From Protula sp. h YS-2021 (taxonomy: Eukaryota > Annelida > Polychaeta > Sabellida > Serpulidae), in contig OX457029.1 in NCBI GenBank assembly GCA_949752745.1, forward strand, positions 46,172,000-46,235,999: a stretch of DNA of 64,000 nucleotides, in the 5' to 3' direction. The first letter of the stretch is position 1, and each line of letters starts with the position of its first letter. The notes beneath the pieces are model-generated. The model saw only the letters and a program-made list of their open reading frames with translations, searched no databases and was not told the DNA's origin. A program made the position numbers and the translations under genes. Positions 9,958-21,564 of this stretch are shown piece by piece.

Positions 9958-10700
9958 TTTATTTGCATTTGCAAACTTCGTTTGCGATTGGATATAAGTT
10001 TGTAGTTTTTCTGGAGTCTTTTGCATTTTTTTCATCCTTTTATCATCTCTTTTTTTCCTTTGGATGGTTTCCGGAAAACTCCTACTCCATTTGATGGAGG
10101 AAGAGGAAATTTAGCACACGCGTAGAGTACGACAAGGGCCTAATGAATCCATATTAGTTTACCAAAAGGTGAAATTGAGGTGAATGTTATTTTTTCACAA
10201 AATGGTTTTCAGAAAAACTGCTAGGGCTTGTGTCGGCGGAGCTTCATATTTGGTACACATTTACAGACAATCATAAGGTCTTGGTGAAATCGCAAATATT
10301 TTTGACCTTGACCTCAAAAGTCAAGGTCAGAGTGAGGTCGAAATGTTTTTCGAAACGCTTATTTATCACGAAAAATGGCTAGAAAAAGCGCTCAGATCCC
10401 AGTTTGAATATATAAACGTATTCATCGGGGGCAACCCTGCATCTTGAATATTGACCTTAAGGGTCAAGGTAAAAGGTCACGTAACCTCGTGTACCCGTAA
10501 CGATAGGCCGACCTATCTCGAAAACAAAACTGTTAGAAATAGAGCGATTGTGAGCTTGTTTTCGAGCCTTTTGGCCTAAACAACGTTACATAAGAGCTAT
10601 CTCGGTGACCTTGATCGTCCTGTTCACGGTCAAAAGTTTACCATTATTTCAAAAAAATAGACATAGAGCGATTTTGAGCTCATCTACGACCGTTTACGAC
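9958..10700 (+). repeat. Dispersed repeat family A, copy 2
   Basis: Collinear with 1165-2235. It shares the 'gattggatataagtttgtag' start, 'ttttcagaaaaact' blocks, GTCAAGGTCAGAGTGAGGTC, 'tatcacgaaaaatgg', 'cccagtttgaatatataaacg', 'aagggtcaaggtaaaaggtca' and 'caacgttacataagagctat'. Divergence is substantial, indicating an old family. Same orientation as copy 1. Confidence 0.8.
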
Positions 10701-10904
10701 CCTTCCGACAAAACCTGTCAATAAATTGTGGCGATTTGAGTGGTCGGTCAAGGTCACGTCCAGACTTCGAATATATACGTTCTTCACTGTTTTAGTGGTA
10801 CGTATTATGAACAAGGTTCTGCCGAAGCACGTGAACTGGTGTTGATAAAGTCTCGTTTTGGAATACTTCTTGGACTGATTAGACATTTGTGACTTTGCTT
10901 CATG

Positions 10905-11600
10905 CAATCGCAGGGTTTAGAATTTTTACATTCTTCTGGTTCTTGTGCATCTTGTCAGTAGTACTCTGCCAAAGCTTAAATTTTGCATAAATTTTGGCGA
11001 AACTCGAGATGAATGTTCACATGGATGACCTCTCGGGCTGGTAATATTTTGGCGATCTCTCGAGTCTATTCAAGGTTACCGCTTGGTTTTGATTTTTTTC
11101 ACTTGTAATAATGTCGTATGTGTGGGTCGTCTGCTTCTTGTCAATACGATTTGTGTATGTTCCCCGTATGAGAACAGACATTACGAAACTCGATATGGGT
11201 GTTCATTTGGATGACCTTCCAGGCTGCTTAGATTTTGTTAACCTCGCATAACATTCCAGTTTGACTGGACTCGGAATTTTTACTTTCAACGCCTTCATAT
11301 GTGTGGGCTTGAGCATCTTGTGGACAATACTCAACCAAAGCATGTGAGCGAATTTCGATAAAAGCACCCACAGGCAGTTTGTGGGGGGGGGGGGGGATTT
11401 AAAGTAACCTGGATGTGAGCATCACATCAATGTCCTCTCGGGTTGGTCACAAATTACTACAGGGCCTTGAATTTCCAATTTTACCTCGCTGGCACATGCG
11501 CCATGTGAGCCCGATTCAAGCTCCAAGAATGTATCATGTTTCATGCAGGTTGATCGTGGATGAATAACTTGTCAAGCTGACAAAATATTTTTCAGGTCAT
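10905..11600. repeat. Degenerate tandem repeat of about 190 bp
   Basis: Three units (about 10910-11090, 11090-11280 and 11280-11560) share 'tgtgtggg.tt...gcatcttgt.a..a.tactc..ccaaagc', 'cgaaactcgagatgaatgttc' / 'cgaaactcgatatgggtgttc' and 'atggatgacct.tcgggctgg'. The third unit is interrupted by a G12 run at 11383. It directly continues family A copy 2 and may be part of the same element. Confidence 0.6.
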
Positions 11601-11609
11601 TCAATGTGA

Positions 11610-14470
11610 TTTTCGAAATTTTCGATTTTTGCTATGAGTAAAAAGGGGAGAAGGGAAGGGGATGCAAAAATATGAACTTTCACAATGTTCTTATTTATAC
11701 CATTATATGTACCTTACTGCAATTTCATTTTAATTCGCGAACGATATTACTTGTTATGATAATAATATGTTAATTTGCTGTTGTTTTTCAGCTGTCTCTA
11801 TTTATATTGCTCTTATTGCGTAAAACAGCACTGTTTGATCCCCAAATGGGCTGTTGGTTAACGTTTACGCTATTTCAATTTCTTTTTATTTACGTGTTCT
11901 TATACAAATAAACAGCTGTGGCCCTTTAGTTGCCTCTTTCTCCACAAGATAAAAACATTATTGTTTGTCCTTAAAGGGACATTAACCCCGAGTTTATTAG
12001 TTAAATGCCTTATTATTTGCATCTTGGGTGTAGCATGCCAGTCTGTTTTCATAGACAAAAACTCGAACGGAGCTCTAAACGCACTGGGCATCAAACATTA
12101 CAAAATCGCATAAAAATACAAAATGAGAGGGTGGACTGAATAAGGTTTCATTTTTGCAATAATTAAAGTTACCGTATTTCGGTTTATGTTTATAATACTT
12201 CCTCAAGGCTGTACACTAATTTTTAGGTCGGAAGCTTCCTTAGCAAACGAACTAACCTGTGGACGAATAACGCTAAACCGATTAGAAACTGATTAAAAAG
12301 TTAAGAGATATTGTCCTTCCGAGTTAACAGGATGTTGTGTTGTGTTAATCTAAACTGGCTGTCACGAAGTAAGAACCTATTCAAGCACTATTTTCTCAAA
12401 AATGATGGTTTTTTTCGCATTCGTAAATACTTTTAATTATAGAATTTAGTTATTTAAACTGATTTAAGTTTTTAATTGTTCTACAAACAAACATTGCTTA
12501 AATTCCATGCATTTCTTTTTCCTTACAAGCTTTGAGATGTTGCGAGTTGACACCGTCTTCATTGTTCGAAAAAATCTTGGTTAAACCGATACTTAAAGCC
12601 AAAAGCAATGCTAAAAAATAACTTTCTTTGAATGGTTTTAATTTGTTTCCTGCCCTTCGTGGTGATGAAAGAGGTGTTGTCGAACCCCACCCAGTAAAAC
12701 ATTAACTACCGGAACTGCAGAAAAAAAGCTACAAAAACACGCAACAATGCTTACAATTAATTAATTTATTTGGAATAATGCTTTTCATGAGCAGACTTCA
12801 TAAAAGAGAAAAAGATCGGCGTGATATTATCTATTTTCGTTTATAGTTCACCACAGATATACACATACTGAAACAAATAAACCTGTTTTAGGATAGACAC
12901 TTAAGATTACGAGTGGCATTCAAGACACAGGAGGGATGAAAATCAGCAGTGCATTAGCAAAGCTCATTCCTCTTTGTAGAACAATTTTACAGTAAAACAA
13001 TTTTACATTAAAAACAGTTTTATTTTTATCACAAAGTCATTCTGCGTTTTATTTAAAACTAAAATTAGCTTTTATCATATAACGATTACAAGACACAATT
13101 AGCTGGAAACTCTTTCCGTGTTTTTACATTTGGTCCTGATATAACTCCATATTTAAGCATAAATAAGATAATATAACCAACCGCCAAAAGGCACATAAAA
13201 CATTTATTGCAATTTAGTACTAAAATGTTTTCATTAATTGTCATGAATAAGATAATATTTCAAACTGGAGCCGTGGGAAATTTGATTTTGAAATTATAGA
13301 GATATCATATATATTTAATTAATAACAATAATTATCGAGAACAAAATCTTTTAGGCTTGTATACGTCTTTTATTTCATGCAAGGCGTGCCCGAAAGTTTG
13401 GCACTTTTTACGACATTTCTGGTCTTCATACACTGATTTCTGTTATCTTCAGTGTTTAAAAATAGACGAATAAAAGAAAAGATTATTTTTTCTTTGCAAA
13501 TGTGTACTGCGAATTGAAATGATCCGAAATATAACGCAAAACATTAATATCCTAAAATTATAGATTTCTCAAACAACTGACCAGATATTTTTATGAATTG
13601 TTTCTTAATTTTTTTTTTCTTTTAAAAAGTATGGCGATGCAGCACATCTATTAACAGTACATTGATTTATCATAGTGTTTGTTAACCCCTTTTCTTTTAC
13701 CTCTCTCCTCAAAGACATAATCCACATATTTTGCAAATGAGAGCACTGATGGGAGACATCACCCATCTTTTTTCGTCTTTAAAACAATAAAATAAATGAA
13801 TAAAAAATAAAGCCATGATATTATAAAGCCTCCAGGCGTCTTCATGTCAGCTGTCTCGCCAACCAACTGAAGAAATAATGCTTAACAATTAAAATGATAT
13901 AACATTGCACACATATCAAGTTCAGTATACTATTGTAAATGTATCAATTGATATCGAAAGAGTTTAGCTATGTTCCCATTTAAATGATAAATGACTTAGG
14001 TAATTCGTGCAAACACGTTCTAAACTTCACAAAACACAGCAAATTAATTTGCAGCTATTTCCCCTATTGTACAAGTACCCCTGAAACATTAAAACAGAAC
14101 AATCAAGGAAATAGCCTTTTATCACCCACCCAGATGATATATAACTTTAGTCACGTTTTGAGACATATAAACGTGATTATTAACATTAATAAACAATGAG
14201 ATGTAACTCAGGTCAATAACACACCGCCATTTCTAACTCAACAAATTTCTTACTCGACCACAATTAAAATTAACAGACATTTTATTAGAAAGCAAATCTT
14301 CCATTTTTAACAGGTGTGGCTTTTGGTAGCATTTTCTCAATTCACTTGGTGGCACATGGGTTAAAGCGCATGCCCTAAAAATGACGGAGAAAGTTGGGTT
14401 TAGGTTGGAGCCATACGATGTAAGGGCGAAGTGGCAATTTCGTTAGAAAGGGAAGGGGGCAGGGTGGTAT
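11610..14470. other. Gene-free AT-rich stretch
   Basis: Very AT-rich. Short open frames only (for example 11900-12094 minus and 13984-14199 plus), without coding character. If the minus-strand gene at 15844-16475 continues downstream inside this window, its next exon could lie here, but none was recognisable. Confidence 0.5.
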
Positions 14471-14479
14471 GTTTCATTG

Positions 14480-15200
14480 AGAACTCGTCGTTTTCCACCA
14501 AAAGGGGGTTCGGGCATTCGGCGTCCAACTAAAGAGGAGACCCAAAAATTTTACACTTCTCAGTGAAAGTGTTTGCCCGGTTTTCGTTACATGATTGCCG
14601 TAACGTATGCCGTAGTTGAGCTTATGCTCCTCACTACAGAATTTGATGATAAGGGATATCTTTATTAAATTTGACACTCCGCGTCTAGGGGGTGAAATTT
14701 ACAAGGCCGTCGTGTTTGGTTGAAAAGGGGTTGAAAAGGGATCGTTTCGAAAAGCCATGATCATGCATGGTAACAGATCTGTGTATGTAAGTGCCCCCCC
14801 CCTTTCCCCACGCCCAACACGGGATAAAGCTGCGATTGTTTAACCGCCTCCTGATACGCGGAGAAAGAGGGTAATTTAGAAACCAGACGAGGTCCGCGTA
14901 GAGTGCCAATTTTCCTCCTGGTTTTCCGCAAAAAGAGGGTTCTTTCTGAAATGCACGCCGCGTCCAACTATATATATATATATATTAGTGAAAAGGGTGT
15001 TCTTTATTTAAATTTAATTTGGCACTCCGCATTTAAGGGGTGAAATTTGCAAGGATATCCGCGTTTGAGTAAAAAAGGGGTATTTTTCAAACTGAGCACT
15101 CCGAGTTTATTGATCGTTTTAAAAGGGCTTGGATACTTATGGCCACCAATTTGTAAGGCAGTACCCCCCCCCCCACCCCCACCCCCTGGGGCTACCATGT
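14480..15200. repeat. Pair of diverged direct repeats
   Basis: 'gttttccaccaaaagggggttc...gcgtccaacta' at 14491 recurs as 'gttttccgcaaaaagagggttc...gcgtccaacta' at 14922. 'cactccgcgtctagggggtgaaatttacaagg' at 14676 recurs as 'cactccgcatttaaggggtgaaatttgcaagg' at 15023 (read in segments). Each copy ends in a C-rich run (14796-14810 and 15163-15186). A (TA)n tract at 14969-14986 sits at the internal junction. The offsets differ (about 430 and 347 bp), so the two copies carry different internal deletions. Confidence 0.65.
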
Positions 15201-15294
15201 TACAAGTGGTCGTGTGGCGTAATCAGTTTCACCAACCCTTATATACTTCAGATCCTTTTCGACGATGAATACTAGTATTATTACTACTACTGTA

Positions 15295-15328
15295 ACTAGT
15301 ACCACAATGAGAACACGTGGTACTAGTG
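15295..15328. repeat. Perfect 11-bp inverted repeat
   Basis: ACTAGTACCAC (15295-15305) and GTGGTACTAGT (15318-15328) form a perfect stem with a 12-base loop, just after a short ACT/ATT triplet run. Confidence 0.8.
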
Positions 15329-15843
15329 ACGTACCAAACGTACTGAGTAGTGCGCACCCATCATTAAAATGTTAGAAGTAATAAAATTAGTGACAGTAAA
15401 ACAGCTCCCTAATAACAATTTTTCACTTTCTAATCAAAAAGTTAAATACGCTTGAAAATAGTTAGTTCTGTGATTTTTAAATCATACCAAATAAAAAAAA
15501 TCTGCATCATCATTTTTGACGCGCACGCAAATACATATTACGCGCTCTAGGTGGGTAGGCGTTCAATATGAAGCTCTGCTCAGAATAAAATGTCTTAATA
15601 TTCAACATCGCAGTATAACGGCTTTGGGAGAAAACGATTATTATTATTTTTGGTTGAAAATTATAGCATGAGTTTGTTGACTGCCAGAAATGCACTTTTA
15701 TGGAAAGTTCATGCTACGCGGATTTATACTACCGCTTAAACTATCACTTGAACGCAGTTTTATAGATTGCACAACAGATTGACGGATTATACATCACAAC
15801 AACACCGGCATGCAGACTCAAAAATTAAAACAGGTGCTGTTAC

Positions 15844-16475
15844 CTTGTGGACACACAGTCAACCTTATGAAATATACTGCTAAACTCCTCCTCAATTGAG
15901 GTGTCAACGGGAGTGCGCATGCGCGGCTCTACCAAGTCCATAGGCGGTGGAGTGGGCGGTCGACGTAACGACCGTAACTTTGCCCGCCGCGCTCGGTTCA
16001 TGCTAGCCGGGCATGTCCTCGATCTGGGGCGCATAGCAGGCAGTTCAGAAAAGACATCGTCCTCTTCATTTTCTTCCCGTACAATGCCATGTATGTCTTG
16101 AATACTGCCTTCTTTGGGCTGGATGGGGTCTTTGGGTACTTGAGATAGCGGTACTTGCCTGGGTCTGTCTCCAGCAATCGTATTAGCGCGGTGGCGGTGC
16201 AATCCTGGCGAAAGACTTCCAATCCTGGCACCTGGTGATCGACTCAAAGCGCCCGGTGAGCCGTCACAAAGTACGTCATCCCCTGGCAACGGGGACAACA
16301 CGTCCTCTTCACGGTCAATATCCAGGGCATCGCGTCCGTTTTCTAGACAAGTGACGTCAAAGTTAGCACTCCGAGTTCGACATGAATTGAATGCGTTCTT
16401 TGCTTTGAGGATCGGAATAGCTTCAGATTGTGTAGGCATATTTACTTCGTGTACAGCTTTTTGCTGTTGAAGCAT
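15844..16475 (-). CDS. Coding exon, unrecognised acidic/proline-rich protein
   Basis: An open frame of 210 codons on the minus strand ends at a consensus splice donor: ACAAG|GTAACA, exon end at 15844. It starts at an ATG at 16475, or an ATG at 16439. Alternatively it is an internal exon entered through the acceptor 'gcttcaacag' at about 16463, which has a T-rich tract upstream. The exon is clearly less AT-rich than its surroundings. The product has no transmembrane segment or coiled coil that I can see and looks disordered. Visible features are an acidic run near residues 133-140 (REENEEDD), RxRxxT sites at 94-99 and 149-154 (RPRSRT), an RRPPTPP segment at 171-177, and SP/TP dipeptides at 61, 73, 80, 90, 175 and 188. 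The pattern suggests a regulatory phosphoprotein docked by 14-3-3 or proline-directed kinases, but that is inference. The family is not recognised. Remaining exons are outside the recognisable part of the window. Confidence 0.7.
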
Positions 16476-16479
16476 TACG

Positions 16480-19300
16480 ATTAAAAAAACTAAACTAAAA
16501 ATGGAAGCTCTTTATGAATACACTTCCCCTGATCCAAAATCCAGATCAGTTTCTGCCAAATGTGAAATGATTTAGTAAACGTTTTATCATGAACGTCTTA
16601 AATATATCCCAGAATTTTTTTCTTAGTTTTATTTGTCAATCAGTAATTCTCATTCTTATTTCAGTGTTTTATTTCGAAAAAAACCGTCATTTTAATTGCG
16701 ACGTTGAAGTTATTTTTTGTCTCTCAGGCATTCGTATATTGGATGTGACTTCAGATTGTATTCCTTTCTGTTAATTCACCATCTAAAACAAAAAATAAAT
16801 AATTGCATTTCAAGATATTTGTGTTAAAATATCGATACTTAAATCGTACAGCTGTGTACTTGTTTATCACTTGTTGGTTACTTGTTTTCAAAACAACAAA
16901 TATCCACTAAGTTTAATTTTAAACTGTCACTAAAACAGCATCAATCTTTATATTGCCTCGGTAAGTCGTAAATATGTTATTCAGTACGATAATAAGGGGT
17001 TTTTCATCCCCACAAAGTTCTATTTTGAAGGCATATTTCGAGCTTTCGCATAATGCACGAACAAATACATGTGTTGTAGGCTTAACTGGGTTCTTAAAGT
17101 AGGTCGTGTAAACTGAATTTTCCCGTTTGTCATTTTGCATAACTCTATTCGGAACCCTAAGAAAAGATATTTATACAATGGATAACCGCTTGACAAACCA
17201 CAGAATAACGCGCACACCCGACAGAGCTAAGAGGGCTGTGTTTATCAAGTGCAGTGAAAGCCCTAAGTCTCGACATCTCCCTGAACCTAATTACCTTACT
17301 TTTTGTAAGACTGCCACCAAAGATTCCCGTAAACTGATAAAGCTATACTCGTCATTTAATTATCCGCTGTAGAGAGTGTTAACTTTATTACCAATATATG
17401 TTTGTTTCAGTTCTGCACATTTCTTTATACAGTAATACAAACTGTAACTATATGAACTATTCAGCATCACAGATGTTTATTTATATTTTTTTGTGAACAG
17501 AAGGTCTTCCCTTAATCTGCTGGCTGCCTTGCTGTCAGTTGTCTCTTTTGGATTGTCTAGCCAACCAAGTGTTATTTGTGAAGAAAAGTAGAACACTGTC
17601 TTTTACACAAAGTAATTTTACTAACAAGCTCTGAGAATTATATCAATTCTAATTTATAATTTTAGCACGTTAAGTGTGATTTCCTGTTTCGAGTGTGGTG
17701 AAATGTGCACGGTAACCTTTACCACAGATTTATATGGCACAAATTTGCATGACATTTTGTTTCGCAGATTTTACTGAAAAAATACATAAATGTAAACAGC
17801 AGTGACACGAGGAATAACCTGTTAATGGCGGGACTTATTTACAAACTGTAAACAACGCACGTTTTTATTAACAATCTACAGTACTACCAAAATACAAATA
17901 CCATGAAAGGTTATGACTAGAGCCTTTTTGATAAATGGTTTAAGCTTGATTGAACCTTTGAACTTAAATGAATCAGGGGTGAGCAGACATAAGAGTACGT
18001 GAAGACCCACTTGGTTATTTACCAGTACTGTCTCTTATATTAAAGACTTTCTGGTGTTTTTCCCGTGTGCCAACACAAAAGGGTGCATTGACACTACCTC
18101 TCTTATTTTCGATTCATCACGGGAAAACATGTTTCATATAAACTTGAGTTGCATTTTTGTTATGAGTCCGATCAGATTAACAGCGGTATAACTGGAGGCA
18201 ATTTTGTTTCTCTGCTGTTAAAAATTTGCAGGGTAGACAACTTGCTCGTGCATTCAGTTTTTCACCCCGTAAATTTAACGGGCTATTCGTTAAATTTTAT
18301 TTAAATATGTGCGTAACTTAAGATTGTTTAATCCTGTAAAAATCGTTTTATCTCAAAAAATAACTTTTTGCTGTCAAAAATGAAATCATTGGTAGCAAAT
18401 ATAAATAAGATCTACATTGATTTATTAACATCTCTAATCATGTTTTGATATCGATAATTAGCATTAAACGGCATTTTTTAATAAGCTGTACAGATGTTCA
18501 AGAGCGAACACTTCTTATGTTATTGTAAAACATTTAAATCTATATTTTATGAGTTCAGCTGTTAAAAAAATTAGTAAATATTTCCTAGTGTATGTAATGC
18601 TGTAGATGTTATTGTTTCAGTGATTTTGTGGTTAAAGTCAACCTTGAATAGCGAACTACACACAAAATAAATAAATAAACGGGAAAGTGTCGCAAATTTC
18701 CTGCCTAGTGAAAAAAATCTTTGCCGTAGTACCTTGCACTTTCAGAAAGAGAACGATTCGGAGTGATGGCCATGAGAAGAAATGGTTTATCTTATTCACT
18801 GCAATTAATAGGCTAATCTGCAAGGTCTTACTCTGGGCGTCTGTAGTTTTTTTTTCAGGCAAAAAAAAAAAAAGGTCCAACCATCTAGTAGAACTCTAGA
18901 TCGACTGAGAAAAAAAACCTACATTAATTTTTTTTCAATTTTTGGCCGCTGTTTCAGTCGCTCTAAATCTCTTTCAATTTACTTTTTAATTTTCAAGAAC
19001 ATTTTCTATGTGGATGTGTTCCCGTCAAGCTTTACGCTCGTGGGCAGGCTGTACAGTAATCACACTGATATCGAGTTTATGGGCATATATACACCTGAGT
19101 TTTGGACATTTCCTCGATCAGTTTGAAGGTCGGTTAGAACAACTAATCTTTGAGTAAAATAAATTACCGTGAACACTCATATATACAGTGTACGTGTGTC
19201 ACAACAGCAACATAAAAACATGTGACATGCTGATATCATACCATGAACAACTTTACTGCGTCTGCTTAAAGTATGTCCTCAGAGACTTCTGGAGCCCATA
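16480..19300. other. Gene-free AT-rich stretch
   Basis: This contains the region immediately upstream of the minus-strand exon at 15844-16475. It is AT-rich with many short frames. No further exon, RNA gene or repeat was recognised. Confidence 0.5.
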
Positions 19301-19302
19301 AA

Positions 19303-19373
<71 letters not shown>

Positions 19374-19400
19374 ATAATAATAATAATAATAATAATAATT
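19303..19400. repeat. Compound microsatellite (CTA)n(ATA)n
   Basis: About 23 ACT/CTA triplets (to about 19373) switch directly to about nine ATA triplets. Confidence 0.97.
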
Positions 19401-19404
19401 AGTG

Positions 19405-21435
19405 AAAACTTCTTATTTGCGAACGAATATGGATATCTCTATGGGATAAGCTTTTTGCCCGTTCCAAAACGTGTTCAGTAGAAAGAGGATTTATTGTAGC
19501 AAAGATGAAAACAGGAAAATAATGATGCATCTTGTTTGCGGCGCATTTGTTTACCGATCACCTTCGGTATAAACACTTTTTTGGCTATTGAATATTTCAT
19601 GCTGGTGTAATTGTGAGGTGCACTGTCAGTCATGGTTATTGATTTTTGGGGGGCTCACGGCAGAAATAATAGTTTTATTGTTTGTGATGCATCAGCTGAT
19701 TTGAATAATTAAAAAAGAAAAAACTCTCGAAATAAATCTATTAAAATGCAAAACTGCCACTTATTTCACAAATGAAGCAGATTCAGATGTTTACACATAC
19801 AATGAAGTTGTCAGAAATGGGCCGAATTGCGAACACAATATCAACATTTTTTGGCCTTAAAACATCTACATCCAACAGATCTCATCTAATGCTGACATAG
19901 ACTGCATCATATATGTCATTTTATTTATAAACATGAAGGAACTGAACAGAAGTGTTACTTTTTGCAAAGTTGAAGTCTGCAGGGCATCAAACGATCTCTC
20001 CATGACAATGTCAACTCGTTTGCGGAAGGAAGCATGAGCAAAGCTGCATAAACATCTTACTGCTTAACCGTTTTGACACTTTTTACAGGTAGGGTGAATT
20101 GCAATTTACCTTTTCGGTTACATGCCATCTGTCCCTCCACCCCCCCCCCCCGATAATCCCCCCTCCCCGAATTTTACATCGAAGCACATATTTTTTTAAA
20201 GCCCTTTTACTATCCATACTAAGTTGATTGCTGGGTGCAGGCAAATATATAAAATCAGTGCTTGTTTGAAAAGTCTCATATGACCAGTTTATACTATTTT
20301 TAAGGCCTAGCAAGTAAGCATTACTTATTCAATAGATAAATGAAGGCCCTGTTATCTAACCCTGGATCTAGAGTCAACATCGATGGTTCATTTACCGAGA
20401 AAGTATTGACATTGCTTTGCAGTATCGTTATTTATCATTCTGGATCAACAGCAAGGATTTCCATTGTAAGATTTCACTCCGTCTCCGGCGGGATAGGGGT
20501 GGGGGTTGGGATAGGGCGTGGTGGGTAGGATTTCTAAATCCCCTTTTTTTCAAGGTCGTGGACGCGCAAACACACAGAAGGTCACAAAAAATTGATGTAA
20601 ACAAGCAATAGTAAAAACCTTTCTCATCAGTAAACATCTGATTTTTTTCCTGTAAACACAATATGACATAAAGTGGGCCATGGAGGCATATTTGAACAGA
20701 CAGATTCATTGTGCCACAGACAATGTTCTTGCCTTTGAGAGCGTGGCCTTGAACGCTCTACATGATAGCTTTACGTGGAAGATAATTATTTATACACAAT
20801 ATTACATTAACATACTTTTATCATTTCATGCCTTTATGCAGCTTTTTATTTTGTGTGATGTAATTAATTGATATTTTTAGTTACAACGCAGATTGTTAGA
20901 ACACAATATGATGCAAGGGTTCTTTTCTAAATTGCATGTAATGCATATTTATGAGTTGCCTAACCGCAGGTGTCTTTTACCATGAAAAATTCATGTATTG
21001 AACAAATAGGACCTAGTGTAATAGTTATCTTTAAAATTCTGAAGATAACAGATAAAAGGAACGCTAACTCTACGGACTCGCAGATTTGTAGTCAATTACC
21101 TTATTTTTACGCAGAAACGTAGAACATTTCTATTTTAATCATACTTTAAAAACTGCACGGCACAGGACCGATAATATGCGCGTTATATAAGACTCATGAT
21201 GATGAATACCTCCTGGATCTGCCAATACAGTGGCTTATCCGAATCCAAGGTCAACCAACGTTACATTTGTCATTACAAGACGGACATAACGATGCCCTTA
21301 CTCACTGTCAAAGGACAAGAACCTCCAAATCCATTATCACCAGATCACGGTGTTTAAACGAGACCAAATTAGGAAGCAACTGCTGTTTCTTTTGTATATT
21401 CAAGGACGAGCAGTGGCTCCTTCTATTCACAATGT
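19405..21435. other. Gene-free stretch
   Basis: AT-rich with a C12 run at 20140-20151, a GGGG-rich patch at 20488-20527 and nothing else recognised. Confidence 0.5.
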
Positions 21436-21436
21436 A

Positions 21437-21496
21437 ATACTACTACTTCTACTACTACTACTACTTCTACTACTACTACTACTACTACTAATTATA

Positions 21497-21560
<64 letters not shown>
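21437..21560. repeat. Compound microsatellite (CTA)n(ATT)n
   Basis: CTA triplets with two CTT interruptions run to about 21490, then an 'attataatt' junction, then about 21 ATT triplets. The poly-Leu/poly-Ile reading across it is an artefact. Confidence 0.97.
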
Positions 21561-21561
<1 letters not shown>

Positions 21562-21564
21562 AAT

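Noticed and set aside
15844..16475. FOXO-like identity from the RPRSRTCP motif
   Set aside because: The FOXO AKT site has tryptophan where this has cysteine, and nothing resembling a forkhead domain follows in the exon or in nearby minus-strand DNA.
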